Source: Cycas panzhihuaensis (Eukaryota > Cycadophyta). From it: 64,000 bases of DNA. Shown here piece by piece: positions 14,814 to 25,603 of this stretch. A program made the position numbers and the translations under genes. The stretch is from positions 59,775,741 through 59,839,740 of the forward strand of contig CM041465.1 of assembly GCA_023213395.1 (NCBI GenBank), in the 5' to 3' direction. The notes under the pieces are model-generated. The model was not told the origin of the DNA, made no database searches, and was given only the letters and a program-made list of their open reading frames with translations. Each line of letters begins with the position of its first letter. The first letter of the stretch is position 1.

Positions 14814-17152
14814 CTATGACAAAGATACGTAAGATATATTTATTTTTTTAATAGTTCATACTATAGTTTATTGAAATATTTAAGTGTTCTTATCTATAAA
14901 GCATTAATTCTTTAGTTTTTTAGTTGTTTCTAGAATCCAGTAATATTGCATATAACCCATAACATATTTGGGGAATTATACTAGCCTTTTCATACATTTT
15001 TATAAAGTTTTAATCATTTACGTCAATTTTTTTTAAGGTTCTACTTGGTCCTAGAACTTTGATAGTTTGGTACTCACTCTATAGTCTATAAAACCTCGGT
15101 ATATGACTATTCATTTGAATCATCATTGAACTAGCTCTGCAACACATTTTACAGATTAAAAAATTATCACCTCTACTTGGAGATCTCCCTCCCAGAAGTA
15201 AGGGTACTCGTTCTAGCAGTGAAACCCCCATTGCCTCTCCCCTCATTTAGTCGTTATGGCTTTGTTTTCCACCTAAGATCTTCTATGACTATGGTGTAGA
15301 CCTAATACAAAGTAGAATAAGTAATCTTTGAAGTATTATGGGCTCTCACTAAGTCGTATGGCCTCTATGCAATCTGTACATCCTCTGCGACCTTCCTGAG
15401 ATCAATCATTTTGTTCTCTCTCTATGATCATTAAATCTTTATGAAATTTTATAGATGACTCTATAGTAGGGATATCTATCTTTGTATAAAATTTTATCTT
15501 AATCTGAGTTGTGTACGAAGAGAACAAACTCCATGAAGTTTTATCTGTGTGCACGACATCTACGTGTTTTTTATTTTTAAATTTATATATGTTTTAACTA
15601 ATCTTTTATAAAGTTAAATTTTATAAATTTAATTTAATTTATTTTAATAATATTTGAGGTCCTAGAACCCTTCTTCAGATGGCTAGTGGTTATGTTGGTC
15701 TCCATGTGACCAGGATTTTTTTTCAAAATGAGCTTATTAAAACCCTTTTCTAATTTATTTTTTCATAATAAGCTATTTTGGTTATTTCACTTATAACTTT
15801 TGATCTAGGAGCCCATTTTTCAAATGACTAGATCCATTGGGAAGTTTCTTTTATTCTTTACATAATAGTATATTTTTTAATCTAATTTGAAGCTATTTTT
15901 TAGGGTTTTAAAGCTAATAAAATTGAGGTAACTAATTTGTCTTAGTTCACTATTTTTAACAATAATAAATTAATATTTTCTGAGTTTCTTTAGCTTAAGA
16001 CATAATAAGGGATCTCTAATCTATATATGATTATTTTTATATCATTCTACAAAATTATAATTTAAATTTTATAGTATTTAAGCCTTGTGGCTCCATTTTA
16101 ATTCCTTGAAAGGGTCCTCATATATATTCATTAATATCTTGAACTCTAGGAATCCATTTTCCAAACGGTTGGATCCGTTGGAAAGAGTTTTTAATATCCT
16201 TCATATTGGAATAAGTTTTACTTTAATATGACATTATTTTGTAGCTCTTTAAAGTAGTTAAAGTTAAGGCTCCTATTTGGTCCTAATTAGACATATTTTT
16301 AAATATTTCAAGCAAAATGTTTCTCTAACTCAACATATTTATTTATCATTGAGATACTAATTAGTTGTTAGTAGCTTTTGCTTATTTTAGAATCTTACAA
16401 TTAAGTTTTTATAAATATTAAACTCAATTTCAACCTCCTAAAGAGAAGGAGCCCCCTTTGGATCAAAAACATCAATATAGTACACTCTAACCTTATTCTA
16501 AAGCTTTCATTTTATTCTTTAGCTTATAAATTTGATTCTAAAGCACTCTTAAGGCCTATTCATTACCTATTTAAGGTCATTTTACTCTTGTGAAGCATTT
16601 ATTTACGAATCATATTTTAATATTATTTTATAAGTATATTTGCATCCTTCTTTGATTTAAAAGAGCTCATTTGATGGTTATTTATTCTTAATAAGGAATT
16701 AAAATTAAAGAATCTTTTTTTATCCATTTTAATTTTAAAAAGTTTTCAAAGCACTTTAAAGAACATTTATCATTCTCAACTCAAAAGGACATTTGATTAT
16801 ATATTTACATGTATTTTTTTTCATTGTTAAAAAGAAATATTTTTCCATCTTATTTTTAGTCATTGATTTACCAAGGCATTGATTTAAAAATCATATATAT
16901 ATTTCAAATTATCTTTGGCTCGCTTTATCCCTTTACTGTTAAAGTTTACATAAAATCATTAATTGATTTAGTTCCATCCTAAAGTAAAGCATTTGTCTTA
17001 AAAAGATATACATTTTATCTCATTACTTACCTACATTGATTAAGGGATTTTTGTTAGAATTTGTTAAAAAACATTTATTGCCTACTTTATGTTATTCATT
17101 CATTAAAGTCTTTCATCTATTCATTTGGATTCATGTACTAAAAATTTTATAA
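14814..17152 (+). other. Long non-coding leader of gag-only element
   Basis: This is 2.3 kb of AT-rich sequence with no recognisable frame between the primer site and the gag ATG. No pol remnant was seen in it. Confidence 0.55.
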
Positions 17153-17875
17153 ATGGCAACTTATATAGATGATGTGTTAATTCCCACATTTAATGAGACT
17201 AATTTTCATATTTGGAAAGACCTGTTAAAAATATATCTTAGTGCAAATAACCTTTAAAAAATTATTAAATATGGTTACCTAAAAGATGAACAAAATTTTA
17301 AAGAACACTTAAGAAAGGATAATAAAGTCATAGTGTTAAACTTTAGCACAATAAATGATGATGTATTCATTAATATTAGTGAGTTAACTACATTCAAATC
17401 TATTTGGGATACTCTAAAATTAATTTATGGGGGAGAAACCTTAGATTTGAATGAATTTAACTATGTTGATAATGTTATACATGTGAGACAGATGATAGAG
17501 CAGGTGTTTTATGTTGAAAAAACTAATATTGATAACTTAAATAAAATAAATGATCTTATTGTTACACTTGATGATGTTGTATATACCTGTGATTTGATTG
17601 ATTCTTATAAGATAAAGGATCAAGAAGATAAAGTAAAAGATGAAGCCACTCTTCTCTATTTGAAGCAAGCCACACCTACTTGGAGATCACTTGAATCATA
17701 CTATGTTGAAGGAAACTACTTTGCAAAGATAATGATATAGGTTAATGATCATATCAAGGAAGATGAAGATAAAGCTAAAGGACATGTGTTCAATCACTCT
17801 CTCAAAGTTTTCCTCAAGTACATGTACCACAAATTCAAAAAGAAGTTAAAGATATATGTGATGACCATTATGGGG
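17153..17875 (+). pseudogene. Copia-type Gag (UBN2-like), two in-frame stops
   Basis: From ATG 17153 one frame reads MATYIDDVLIPTFNETNFHI, continues with WKDLLKIYL, has one TAA at 17255 (residue 35), then KDNKVIVLNFSTINDD, SIWDTLKLIYGG and a long helical part to TAG 17738, then 40 more residues (VNDHIKEDEDKAKG...) reading into the LTR. F-x-x-W-K near residue 20 and the x-W-D-T-L-x-x-x-Y block are typical of the copia Gag family. No zinc knuckle follows. Gag would form the particle that packages the element RNA. With only two stops in about 240 codons it is better kept than the pol relics around it. Confidence 0.75.
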
Positions 17876-17880
17876 GAGTA
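17871..17880 (+). other. Polypurine tract of gag-only element
   Basis: TGGGGGAGTA directly precedes the 3' LTR start TGTTAGGG at 17881. Confidence 0.75.
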
Positions 17881-18206
17881 TGTTAGGGTTAATACTCGTC
17901 ACCTAACCCCCATCTTAAGTGCACACAACTTAAGGGTGAGTTAACGATAAATTAAGTTTATTTATTTTATACTTTATATTATTTTAATGTAATTTGAATT
18001 CAAGGTTGAGGAGGGATCCTACCCTCCTCTTGAATATTTATGTTATAGGGTTGTAAACCTTGGTGTTCATCAATACCATCTCCTTAATAGACATTTTGTA
18101 ATACTCTCTTAAAGATAGATTGAATACAAAGATTATTGTATTTATGCTATAATGAATTGATTACTTGATGTACTGCTCTGCTTTGTCTCCTTGATTCAAA
18201 CCTTCA
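17881..18206 (+). repeat. 3' LTR of gag-only element
   Basis: It starts TGTTAGGGTTAATACTCG. The end lies at 18202-18206 (AAACCTTCA); the exact terminal CA is blurred by mutation. It pairs with the 5' LTR at 14470. Confidence 0.83.
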
Positions 18207-18208
18207 TA

Positions 18209-18312
18209 TATGTGCTTCACATATACATATCACAATTTAAAAAATACTTATAAGAGTTAAGGAGGACACTTAATTAAATACATAAATCAATATTAAACAT
18301 TATGTTTTAACA
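18209..18312 (-). repeat. 5' LTR, U3-side fragment of the host non-autonomous element
   Basis: GTGCTTCACATATACATATC and onward to ATTATGTTTTAACA continues exactly where 14469 stops, when compared with the uninterrupted LTR at 13018-13125. Confidence 0.8.
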
Positions 18313-18317
18313 AGCCA

Positions 18318-18664
18318 CAACTTAATGTTGTAAACCTAATTGTATGGTATTATATTTTATCCTTATTTATAATGTCTTAAGTTAATGTAATCATGCAAAG
18401 TTCCAATTGTCACATTGCATGGTCCTATGATTCATATTCCCTTAGCACTTTATAACAACCTCTTTTTATTTTATGTGCAAAGCTTTCATATAATCCTTCA
18501 TTATATTATGTACTTTGAATTTATAATATAAGTTATTAGTAATGAAATAAACATGCTTTAGAGCATTTGATTATGCTTTTAATTTTGTTTAATGGGTGAA
18601 TATTTTGAGGATGTTTTGAGTCTCAAACCTAGGTTATAAACCTATAGACATCTATCCTCTTTCA
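18318..18664 (+). repeat. Probable right part of a copia 5' LTR
   Basis: This sequence lies directly before a good primer-binding site and ends ...TCTTTCA. The left part of this LTR should lie left of 12734, because the non-autonomous element appears inserted in it. The start is not defined. Confidence 0.45.
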
Positions 18665-18666
18665 CT

Positions 18667-18678
18667 TGGTATCAAAGC
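18667..18678 (+). other. Primer-binding site (initiator tRNA-Met type)
   Basis: TGGTATCAAAGC matches the canonical TGGTATCAGAGC with one G-to-A change. Confidence 0.6.
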
Positions 18679-20379
18679 TAGCCTCTACCAAGTTTATCAA
18701 TCAATCTCTCTCTCTAGTATAGCTCTCATCAATGGTCACATTATGTTGAATGAAAAACTATTTATTGAATGCTTTATGACTTAAACAAACCTTTTACTAA
18801 CTACTTTTTAAGATCTATAATTTGATTGTATCATCTAAGTCTATTTTCCTTAAACCCGTGCTTCATAGCTTTAAACTATGATTTGTTGGATGTTGTTTTA
18901 AAGTTTGATCATTAAACATTTGTCATAACTGCTAAAATGATTTTAAGTTGTATTATTTAAAAATATGAACATTATATGGTTGTTTTTGAACTATATGATG
19001 ATTATTGGATACGGGGCGACCTTCGTTTGAGGCGTATTTACACTTGTGTTGACTGGGCAACCTTCATTGAGTCATATTAATATATTTATCTTTGTGTTGA
19101 TCAAGTAACATCTGTTTGGCCATTTTTTAATCCCTTTGTGATCTTCTTTTGGACTTATTTAATCTCTAGGTAACTCTATTGATTCTTGCATGGCTTATCT
19201 CTATTTTTAACCATTGCATAGCTTGTGTACATAGTATGTTCAATTTGTTGGCCTCTATTCAACCTGTGCAATCTCTATTTTTTGTTACCACACTTACACA
19301 TTAGCATTTTTCAATCTCATAGCTATTTAATAATTATAGATTGGATGTATTTGATTTAGAGTGATATTTAAAGGGAAACATAAGTGATTATAGAGGAATT
19401 CATGTTCCAATTCCTTTGATTTATAGTGATCTGAGGATTGAGATAGTATTGTTGATTTTATTTCACTCTTACACATAGTTGGATGGATTAAAATATGGTA
19501 TATGACTACTCAAACTGACCCTGACTAAGTTATCCTTGTAGTGAAGAAGACAAATTGAGATTCTATTACCTTTACAGAGAGATTTTGCTTCTCGTGTTTA
19601 CTCTATTCAATCATTTTTTAAAAATTTTGTCACCCAAATTTAGATTTTATAAAGTTGAAATACCTTTAGGTTATATAAATTAGCATATCATTAGAATATT
19701 CTATTTTTAATATAGGGCATAACCTAAAGTTTCTTTTTTAATCATTTTTTAAGCTTTTTAAGGCCTTGTTAAAATTTGTTTTAGGCATTTTTTAAGATTT
19801 TTTAAAAGTTTTTTTCTATTTTTTTGCTTAAAACATTAAAATGAATCTATTAATTACTAAATCTTTTTAAAATCAATAAAAAATATTAAAATAATAAAAA
19901 CTAAAAAAACCACCTAATTACTAACCTTACAAGGGGAATGATTAGGACCCCTGAAGTTACCACTCCGTACACACTATTAGTCCTTTTCAAATTCTATAGA
20001 TATTAGAGAGGTCATTTAGCTATCAGGTGTAACAAGTGGTAAGCTAAGATGTTTATATCTAAAACCTTAAAGTTTGGAGACTAGGTTAAACCTAAAGAGG
20101 GTGAGCTCTATGGTTGTAAGTGCACCCTTAGACAAGAATTTATCTTTTAGGCTATAAATCTAGTATAAATGGGTCAATAATATTAGGGAGAAGGCTAAGT
20201 CTTTTGTACTGCCTACATATCTTTGGGTATATTAGATCCCTAAGCTAGCACTTATGAGCAGGTACACCATAAGACAGGACCATCTTAATTACTAAGGGTT
20301 ATTTAAGAGTGGAGCTACTAAGACTTAGATCTTAATTTAGATCAACCTTTTTAGGTATACAGGACATATATTAGACACT
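18679..20379 (+). other. Leader of copia element, non-coding
   Basis: This is 1.7 kb between the primer site and the first Gag-like codons. It contains a low-complexity TTTTTAAG-rich block (19730-19830) that resembles a block in the leader of copia H (54470-54540). No frame was recognised. Confidence 0.45.
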
Positions 20380-21060
20380 ATGGTACTTCAAATGATTATA
20401 TCTAATAATACTAAATTATCTAGCAATGATAACTTCTTAGTTTGAAAGAAATAAGTTAAGAATATTCTGATCATAAACAAACTTTGGCCTTATGTTTCTA
20501 GAAAAATTCCCAAGCTAGTTCTTGTTCAAGATCATACTGATTCTAATAACCTTATTCCACCTGATCCTAATGAAGTAGCTACCTTTACCAAGTTTGATAA
20601 ACTTTCCCTTTTTTTTCTTCACTTGTCCTATGAGGATAATATTAACCAGATTATAGAACTTGCTTCTATCTTTATAGAATCTTGGAACATCATCTATGCA
20701 CTCTATGAGAGGAAGGACAATGTTAGGGTAGTGATGCTCAAACCCCAACTTTTCGCCATTTCATTTGTAGGATCCATAGTGGCTTACTTATCCCAGATTA
20801 AAGTGATTAAGAACCAGTTTATAAGTATGAGCTAACCACCAAAGGGCAGTGATCTTATATCATACATTATTAATGTTTTGCCACTTGGTTATAATGCCTT
20901 CATATCTAATCTATCAAATATAAATTAGCTAGCTACCATTGATTTTAATACATTTGAGGGTTTACCACTCTAGGAAGAATGCATTTTAAACCATTCATGG
21001 AATTTAGATACTTCCTCTTCTACACCAACATTTGTAGTCAGACATAAAGAAAGACCTCAA
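20380..21060 (+). pseudogene. Copia Gag relic
   Basis: After ATG 20380 the text is IISNNTKLSSNDNFLV (normally KL-x-x-x-N-Y-x-x-W), then IINKLWPYVS, DPNEVATFTKFDKLSLFFLH, ESWNIIYALYERKDNVRVV (normally A-W-D-x-L-x-x-x-Y) and AYLSQIKVIKNQF, DLISYIINVLPLGYNAFI and FNTFEGLPL-EE. This is the complete UBN2-type copia Gag order. Stops interrupt it at several sites. Confidence 0.75.
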
Positions 21061-21099
21061 CGTTTATAATTAACACATCAATTTAGTTCAGTGAATTTA

Positions 21100-21960
21100 A
21101 ACTAGTAGCCTTATTAGCAACATAATCAGTCATTATATCAACCATATCAGCCTCAACTATTTTATAATCATCAGGTTATTTGTTACTATTGTGGAAAACT
21201 TGGAAACATAGCACTAGACTAAAAGAAAAAGAGAAGTTAACTTTCAGTAGTAACAATGTTAGAATCGCCTTGTTATGCAAGGTAATCAAACTTATAGGCA
21301 TGGAAACTATCAAGGACCTTAGAGATAAAATTAGCCAAACTATGAAGGACTAAGTAGACAAAATTAAAATGCTTCTAAGAGGAACTAATAGAATAAAAAT
21401 TACAACCAAAGATAGAACTAAGAAGGCTATATGGTTGACTCTTAAAACCTTTTCTTTGTTGCTTTATTATTTCATTATTCTGACATCTCTTGGTTGATCA
21501 ATTTGGGTACTTTTCAAGACATAATAAATTTGGAAGAACTCCTAACTGATATAAGACTAATTAAGGATCAATTTGTTACCTTTGGAGATGATGATATACT
21601 AGAGGTTTCCAAGATTGGTAATGTTCCTATCTTATTGAAGAATTTGAACACTCCCCATCATCTCAACAATGTGTTCCATGTACCTAACATGACACGTAAC
21701 TTACTTTCATTTAGCCAGATAAATTAAAAAGCTTTGATATTTTATTTAGCCATCTTAGAAAACGCCTAATTATAAATTTAAATAACAACTTAATTGCCTT
21801 AGGATACAAAGATCATAGACTCTATAAGCTTGATGTTATGACCAGACCATTGATCTACACACCCAAATTTAGTTCTTGTAGCAATTCAACTTCAATTCCT
21901 AATTATTCTACTTCCTAATTATTCTACTTCAACATCAAATTCAAATGATCAATTTGCTTC
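21100..21960 (+). pseudogene. Copia zinc knuckle and protease relic
   Basis: CYYCGKLGNIALD at 21181-21219 is a zinc knuckle with the His changed to Asn and the last Cys replaced by a stop. WLINLGTFQDI near 21490 is the protease active site W-I-I-D-S-G-A with Asp to Asn and Ser to Leu. The frame 21494-21727 continues as QFVTFGDDDILEVSKIGNVP and HLNNVFHVPNMTRNLLSFSQ, the usual end of the copia protease region. Confidence 0.78.
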
Positions 21961-22900
21961 TCAAATGTATGTTTCTCCTAAGATTCTAAAAGACTAGTTA
22001 TGGGGTCAATGCCTTAGTCACTTGAATATGACCAGCCTTTATTTGCTCTATAGATTAAATATGGTACATCGCATACTGAATATAAAGGAGGCTAAGTGCA
22101 TTTGTGAGGTTTGTGTAATGGGAAAATGCCATCGGACTCTTTTCAGGTCAAATGGGAGAGCTTGACATGCTAAGGAACCTTAAGGCCTGGTACATTTAGA
22201 TATATGTGGGCCCATGTCTCAAGCATCCTTTGGAGGTTATCACTAGTTTATCACATTTATTGGTGATTACTCAAGGAAAGTATGGGTGTATTTCATGAAG
22301 AAAAAATCATAAGCTCTTGATAAATTTAAAGTATTTAAGCATGGCACAAAAATTAAATCTAGAAGGCCATTAAAAATTCTTTATTATGATACTAGAGGTG
22401 AATACATATCAATTTACTCAATTCTGTGAGGATAATGGTATCAAATGGTAGTCTTTTTCCCCCATATATCCCTCAATAGAATGGAGTCATTGAGCAAATG
22501 AATTGGACCTTGGTTAACAAAGGCAAACCCATGCTTGCTACCAAGAGTTTAGGACTCTAATTCTAGGATGAAGCCCTTCATACAATAGACTATCTCACAA
22601 AGAAAAGTTCTACCAAGTTTATGTTAAACATTAGTCCTAAGGAGACCTGGTCAAGTTAAAAACCTACAGTCTAACACTTAACATACTTTTGGTTTTATAG
22701 TGTATATACTTATACCAAAAGAATAGAGGAAAAAGTTAGATGATAAGAGTAGGAAATGTATCTTTATTAGTTATTAACCTGGCTACAAAGTATATAAATT
22801 ATATGATCCTACCACCAACCAAATGTATACATCTTGGGATGTCATATTCTTATAAGAGAACTAGGATATGGATATTAATCAAATTTCATTCTCTGATGAT
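21961..22900 (+). pseudogene. Copia integrase relic
   Basis: Landmarks in order: RLNMVHRILNIKEAKCICEV with CVMGKCHR (GAG-pre-integrase), GLVHLDICGPMSQASFGGY, FITFIGDYSRKVWVYFMKKK, KILYYDTRGEYIS (normally R-S-D-N-G-G-E-F), and after frameshifts a GYKVYKLYDPTTNQMYTSWD-like segment. D-I-C-G-P keeps the first catalytic Asp. The second is G-D-Y and the glutamate motif is altered. Confidence 0.75.
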
Positions 22901-23214
22901 CAATCACATAAAGCACCAATTACTCCTCCTGCTTTATAAGATATTTCTCTAATACACATGCCTCTAACATCAATATGTACTCTTAGTTCCATGTATGCTC
23001 GACCTACCTCTACATCTATATCTTCAACTATTAGTCATTCAGAGGATATTCATGATAAGGCTAAAAACAATTGCCTAAATTATACATGTAGACGATCTCT
23101 TCTACTCTTTCACCACCACAATAAGTGAAGAGACAATCAAAATACAGGTCATCCACTAACTTCCCCTTAATAGCAATAGTATTGTCAACTCTTTAATCCT
23201 CTACTTTTAAGGAA
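22901..23214 (+). pseudogene. Copia integrase-RT linker, decayed
   Basis: Ser/Thr/Pro-rich text (MYARPTSTSISSTISHSEDI), as usual for the variable linker between integrase and RT in copia polyproteins. Frames are broken. Confidence 0.45.
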
Positions 23215-23985
23215 GTTATTATAGATCCAAAATGGCAAGTAACAATGGCTAAAAAAATGGATTCTATCCTACAGAATGATACTTGGGAGCCTATTGAGTT
23301 GTTTGAAAATAAGAAATCAATTGATTGTAGATGGATTTATAAAATAAAATTTCATGCATATGGCTCCATTCAATGACATAAAGCTCATTTGGTTGCTAAA
23401 GGTTTCAAAAAGATTAAAGGTATTAACTATGATAATGCATTTACACCAGTTACCAACATGACCATTGTTAGGATTATTTTGGAACTTGTAGCTTAATTTA
23501 AATGCCCTATATACTAGATGGATATAAAAAGTGCCTCTTTAAATAGCTACTCAAAAGAGGAAATCTACATAAATCAGCCTCATGGCTTTGTTGTTCATGG
23601 AAAAAGCACTGAGTCTATAAATTAAAAAAGTCATTGTATGGCCTTCAACAATCACCTTGTACTTGGTATACAAAGACTAATGATTATTTTCAAAAGCATA
23701 GACTTAACCCTTTATCTTCAAATTTAAATCTGTATATCAGAATCTATAATGATTTGATCACTCTGGTCATACTTTATGTCAATAATTTATTTATAATTAG
23801 AAATGACACATAATTGATTTTATATCTCCAGGGAGAACTAAAAGGCGGCTTTGAGATGATTAAACTTTGATTACTTTATTATTTTCTTAGTATGAAAATT
23901 TAGTAGAAGCTAGGCCATATTTTCCTTTTATGGTCAAAATATATAAAGAAAATTCTTTAAAAACACATAATATTTGAATATAACC
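23215..23985 (+). pseudogene. Copia reverse transcriptase relic with YVNN active site
   Basis: The frame reads PKWQVTMAKKMDSILQNDTW, then RWIYKIKFHAYGSIQ, HLVAKGFKKIKGINYDNAFT, MDIKSASLN and QPHGF. At 23777-23788 the catalytic YVDD motif is YVNN. After SKYIKKIL the homology stops near 23985 where the LTR of element D begins, so RNase H and the 3' LTR are missing here. Confidence 0.78.
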
Positions 23986-24070
23986 TATTAAAATATTCAA
24001 TAGAAATATGTAAAGAAAATTCTTTAAAAACACATAATATTTGAATATAAACTATTAAAATATTCAATAG
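23937..24070. repeat. 67-bp tandem duplication, 2 copies
   Basis: Two near-identical copies (about 23937-24003 and 24004-24070) of AAGAAAATTCTTTAAAAACA and flanking sequence. Each unit ends with TATTAAAATATTCAATAG, which looks like the start of the LTR of element D, so the duplication seems to span the junction between copia and D. Confidence 0.85.
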
Positions 24071-24401
24071 AGATCATTCAATATCAGGAATAATAGAATA
24101 AGTATCATGAACATAATGAAGATAGCATTAACTTGTAATTACAATGTCTACAGCATAATGACACTATAATAATAACTCCATAATAATCTCCACCTTAACT
24201 CAATGTGTACTCTACACTACCCACTCATTTATACACCACAATTAAAAATATATAGGATGAGATGTGGTATATATGGGACTATTAACCTCTAACACAATTA
24301 ATAATATATCACCTACTAATTAACCAATAACTTATAAACCACCTACTTACACAAATGTGCATTATATTAGTATTATAATATTAATCCTCTAAAGTCTAAT
24401 A
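24053..24401 (-). repeat. 3' LTR of element D
   Basis: Plus strand TATTAAAATATTC ... AAAGTCTAATA, followed by TCTCTCTTTAATG. The layout parallels element C (TGTTAAATTTTAAC ... TTCTAACA, then CCTCCCCTTAATG), and several internal blocks align by eye (ATAGAATAAGTATCATGAAC with the C LTR). Confidence 0.65.
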
Positions 24402-24699
24402 TCTCTCTTTAATGTACATTTGGGGAATCCTTGAATTTACAATACCTTATTCTTGAAGATGATGCATTTAGTTTGATCTTCACCTTTATTTCTGTAATGA
24501 TGTCTTTATAATAGTCTTCGAGAGTAATGATTTTTAAACTTGATTGTACTCATCTTCATCTGTAACAATGAGTTCTTTATCATATAAAAGGTATAGTAGA
24601 TCATGGTTGGTCTAATTTAAGCTTGATATAGATCTAGTAAGTAATCTTGTAGGTAATCATCAAAGGCATCTTGAAGTTTGAAGTGTATATTAAGCATGT

Positions 24700-25603
24700 C
24701 TTCAATCATTATTTAAATCATCACCTACTTGCCTTTATTTTCTTTACCATGTGAATAATCATCATCTATTGAGCCAATATCACAATTTGAAGATAAGACA
24801 TCAAAAGAGGAATCACCATCACTTGAAAAATAAACATCAATAATTTGTATAAGTTCTTCCTTTTGACTAGCATGTCCAACAATAAGTTCTTCATCTTTTG
24901 GAGAAAAGTCTTTATCAATTTTTTAACAATTTAAATTTAAACCAATAGTCAAATTAGAAATTAAGTTTGTATCAACAAATTTATCTTTAATAGGACAACT
25001 AGATTCAAATTTATCCTATTACTTAATCACAATCATTTGTAGTTGGTTCAACATGCTTAGTATCTCATTATATTCAATAATGCATTCAATAGTAGTTTCT
25101 TCACATTCATCACTAGTCTCATCAATTTCTTGGCATACTTTTTCACCCATATTAATAATACATTTTTCATCATGTTTACCTGTATTACAATCATTAATGA
25201 TTTTGTTTACTTTCTCAAGAATCTCTTGCACCCCTTTAGGGCTCTTTTCATACACATCCTTCAAAAGATGCCAAGCTTCTTTAGTAGTATCAATATTATG
25301 AATTGTATAAATGAGAAAATGATACGAAGAATGAAGTTTATCTTCATCAAACGTAGCAATAATAACATCAATTATTATTTTATTTATTTTTCTAAAAAGA
25401 AATTCCCCTTCTACATCAATTAAGATAACAACATGTCTATTAATGATAAATTTCTATAACCATTTGTACATAAATATACTTTATATTTTTATTGCCTAAT
25501 ATCAAAAATTTATTATAGTGTACTTAGGTAAGGGAAAAGGAAAATATATTAGCCAATACTCATTCCTCTTAGGCACAAAAATAGTGATGCCGTCCAACTC
25601 CAT
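24700..25603 (-). pseudogene. UBN2-like Gag relic of element D
   Basis: From ATG at 25603 the minus strand reads MELDGITIFVPKRNEYWLIY, then FPFPLPKYTIINF, SIFMYKWL, LFRKINKIIIDVIIATFDED, HFLIYTIHNIDTTKEAWHLL and KDVYEKSPKGVQEILEKVNK. The paralogues in elements B and C align over the same 110 residues, and the K-E-A-W-x-L-L-K block is the copia Gag signature. An acidic C-terminal part follows (SPKDEELIVGHASQKEEL). There is no zinc knuckle. Stops break the N-terminal third, while 25019-25264 is open. Confidence 0.7.

Larger units (their letters stand above)
14470..18206 (+). mobile_element. Gag-only LTR retrotransposon (TR-GAG type), nested
   Basis: Two direct LTRs of about 322-326 bp flank 3.1 kb that contains a primer site, a long non-coding leader, one gag frame and a polypurine tract but no protease, integrase or reverse transcriptase. 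The target copy elsewhere in the window (near 13010-13025) reads GAATATGTGTGCTTCAC without interruption, which dates this insertion after that of its host element. TATGT is present on both sides (14465-14469 and 18209-18213), the likely target duplication. Gag-only elements (TR-GAGs) are known from plants and depend on autonomous partners. Confidence 0.83.
12734..18312 (-). mobile_element. Non-autonomous LTR retrotransposon (-), 5' LTR split by a nested element
   Basis: Left LTR 12734-13125 matches, in two pieces, 14193-14469 plus about 18209-18312. The piece missing from the middle is a complete nested element. The ends are TG...AACA. The 5-bp flanks AGTCA (12729-12733) and AGCCA (18313-18317) differ by one C/T and are the probable target duplication. 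The strand comes from the purine-rich tract next to the left LTR and a primer site next to the right LTR. The internal region is only about 1.07 kb and has no recognisable protein, so it is TRIM/LARD-like and needs another element's enzymes. LTR termini resemble those of elements B, C, D and E. Confidence 0.82.
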
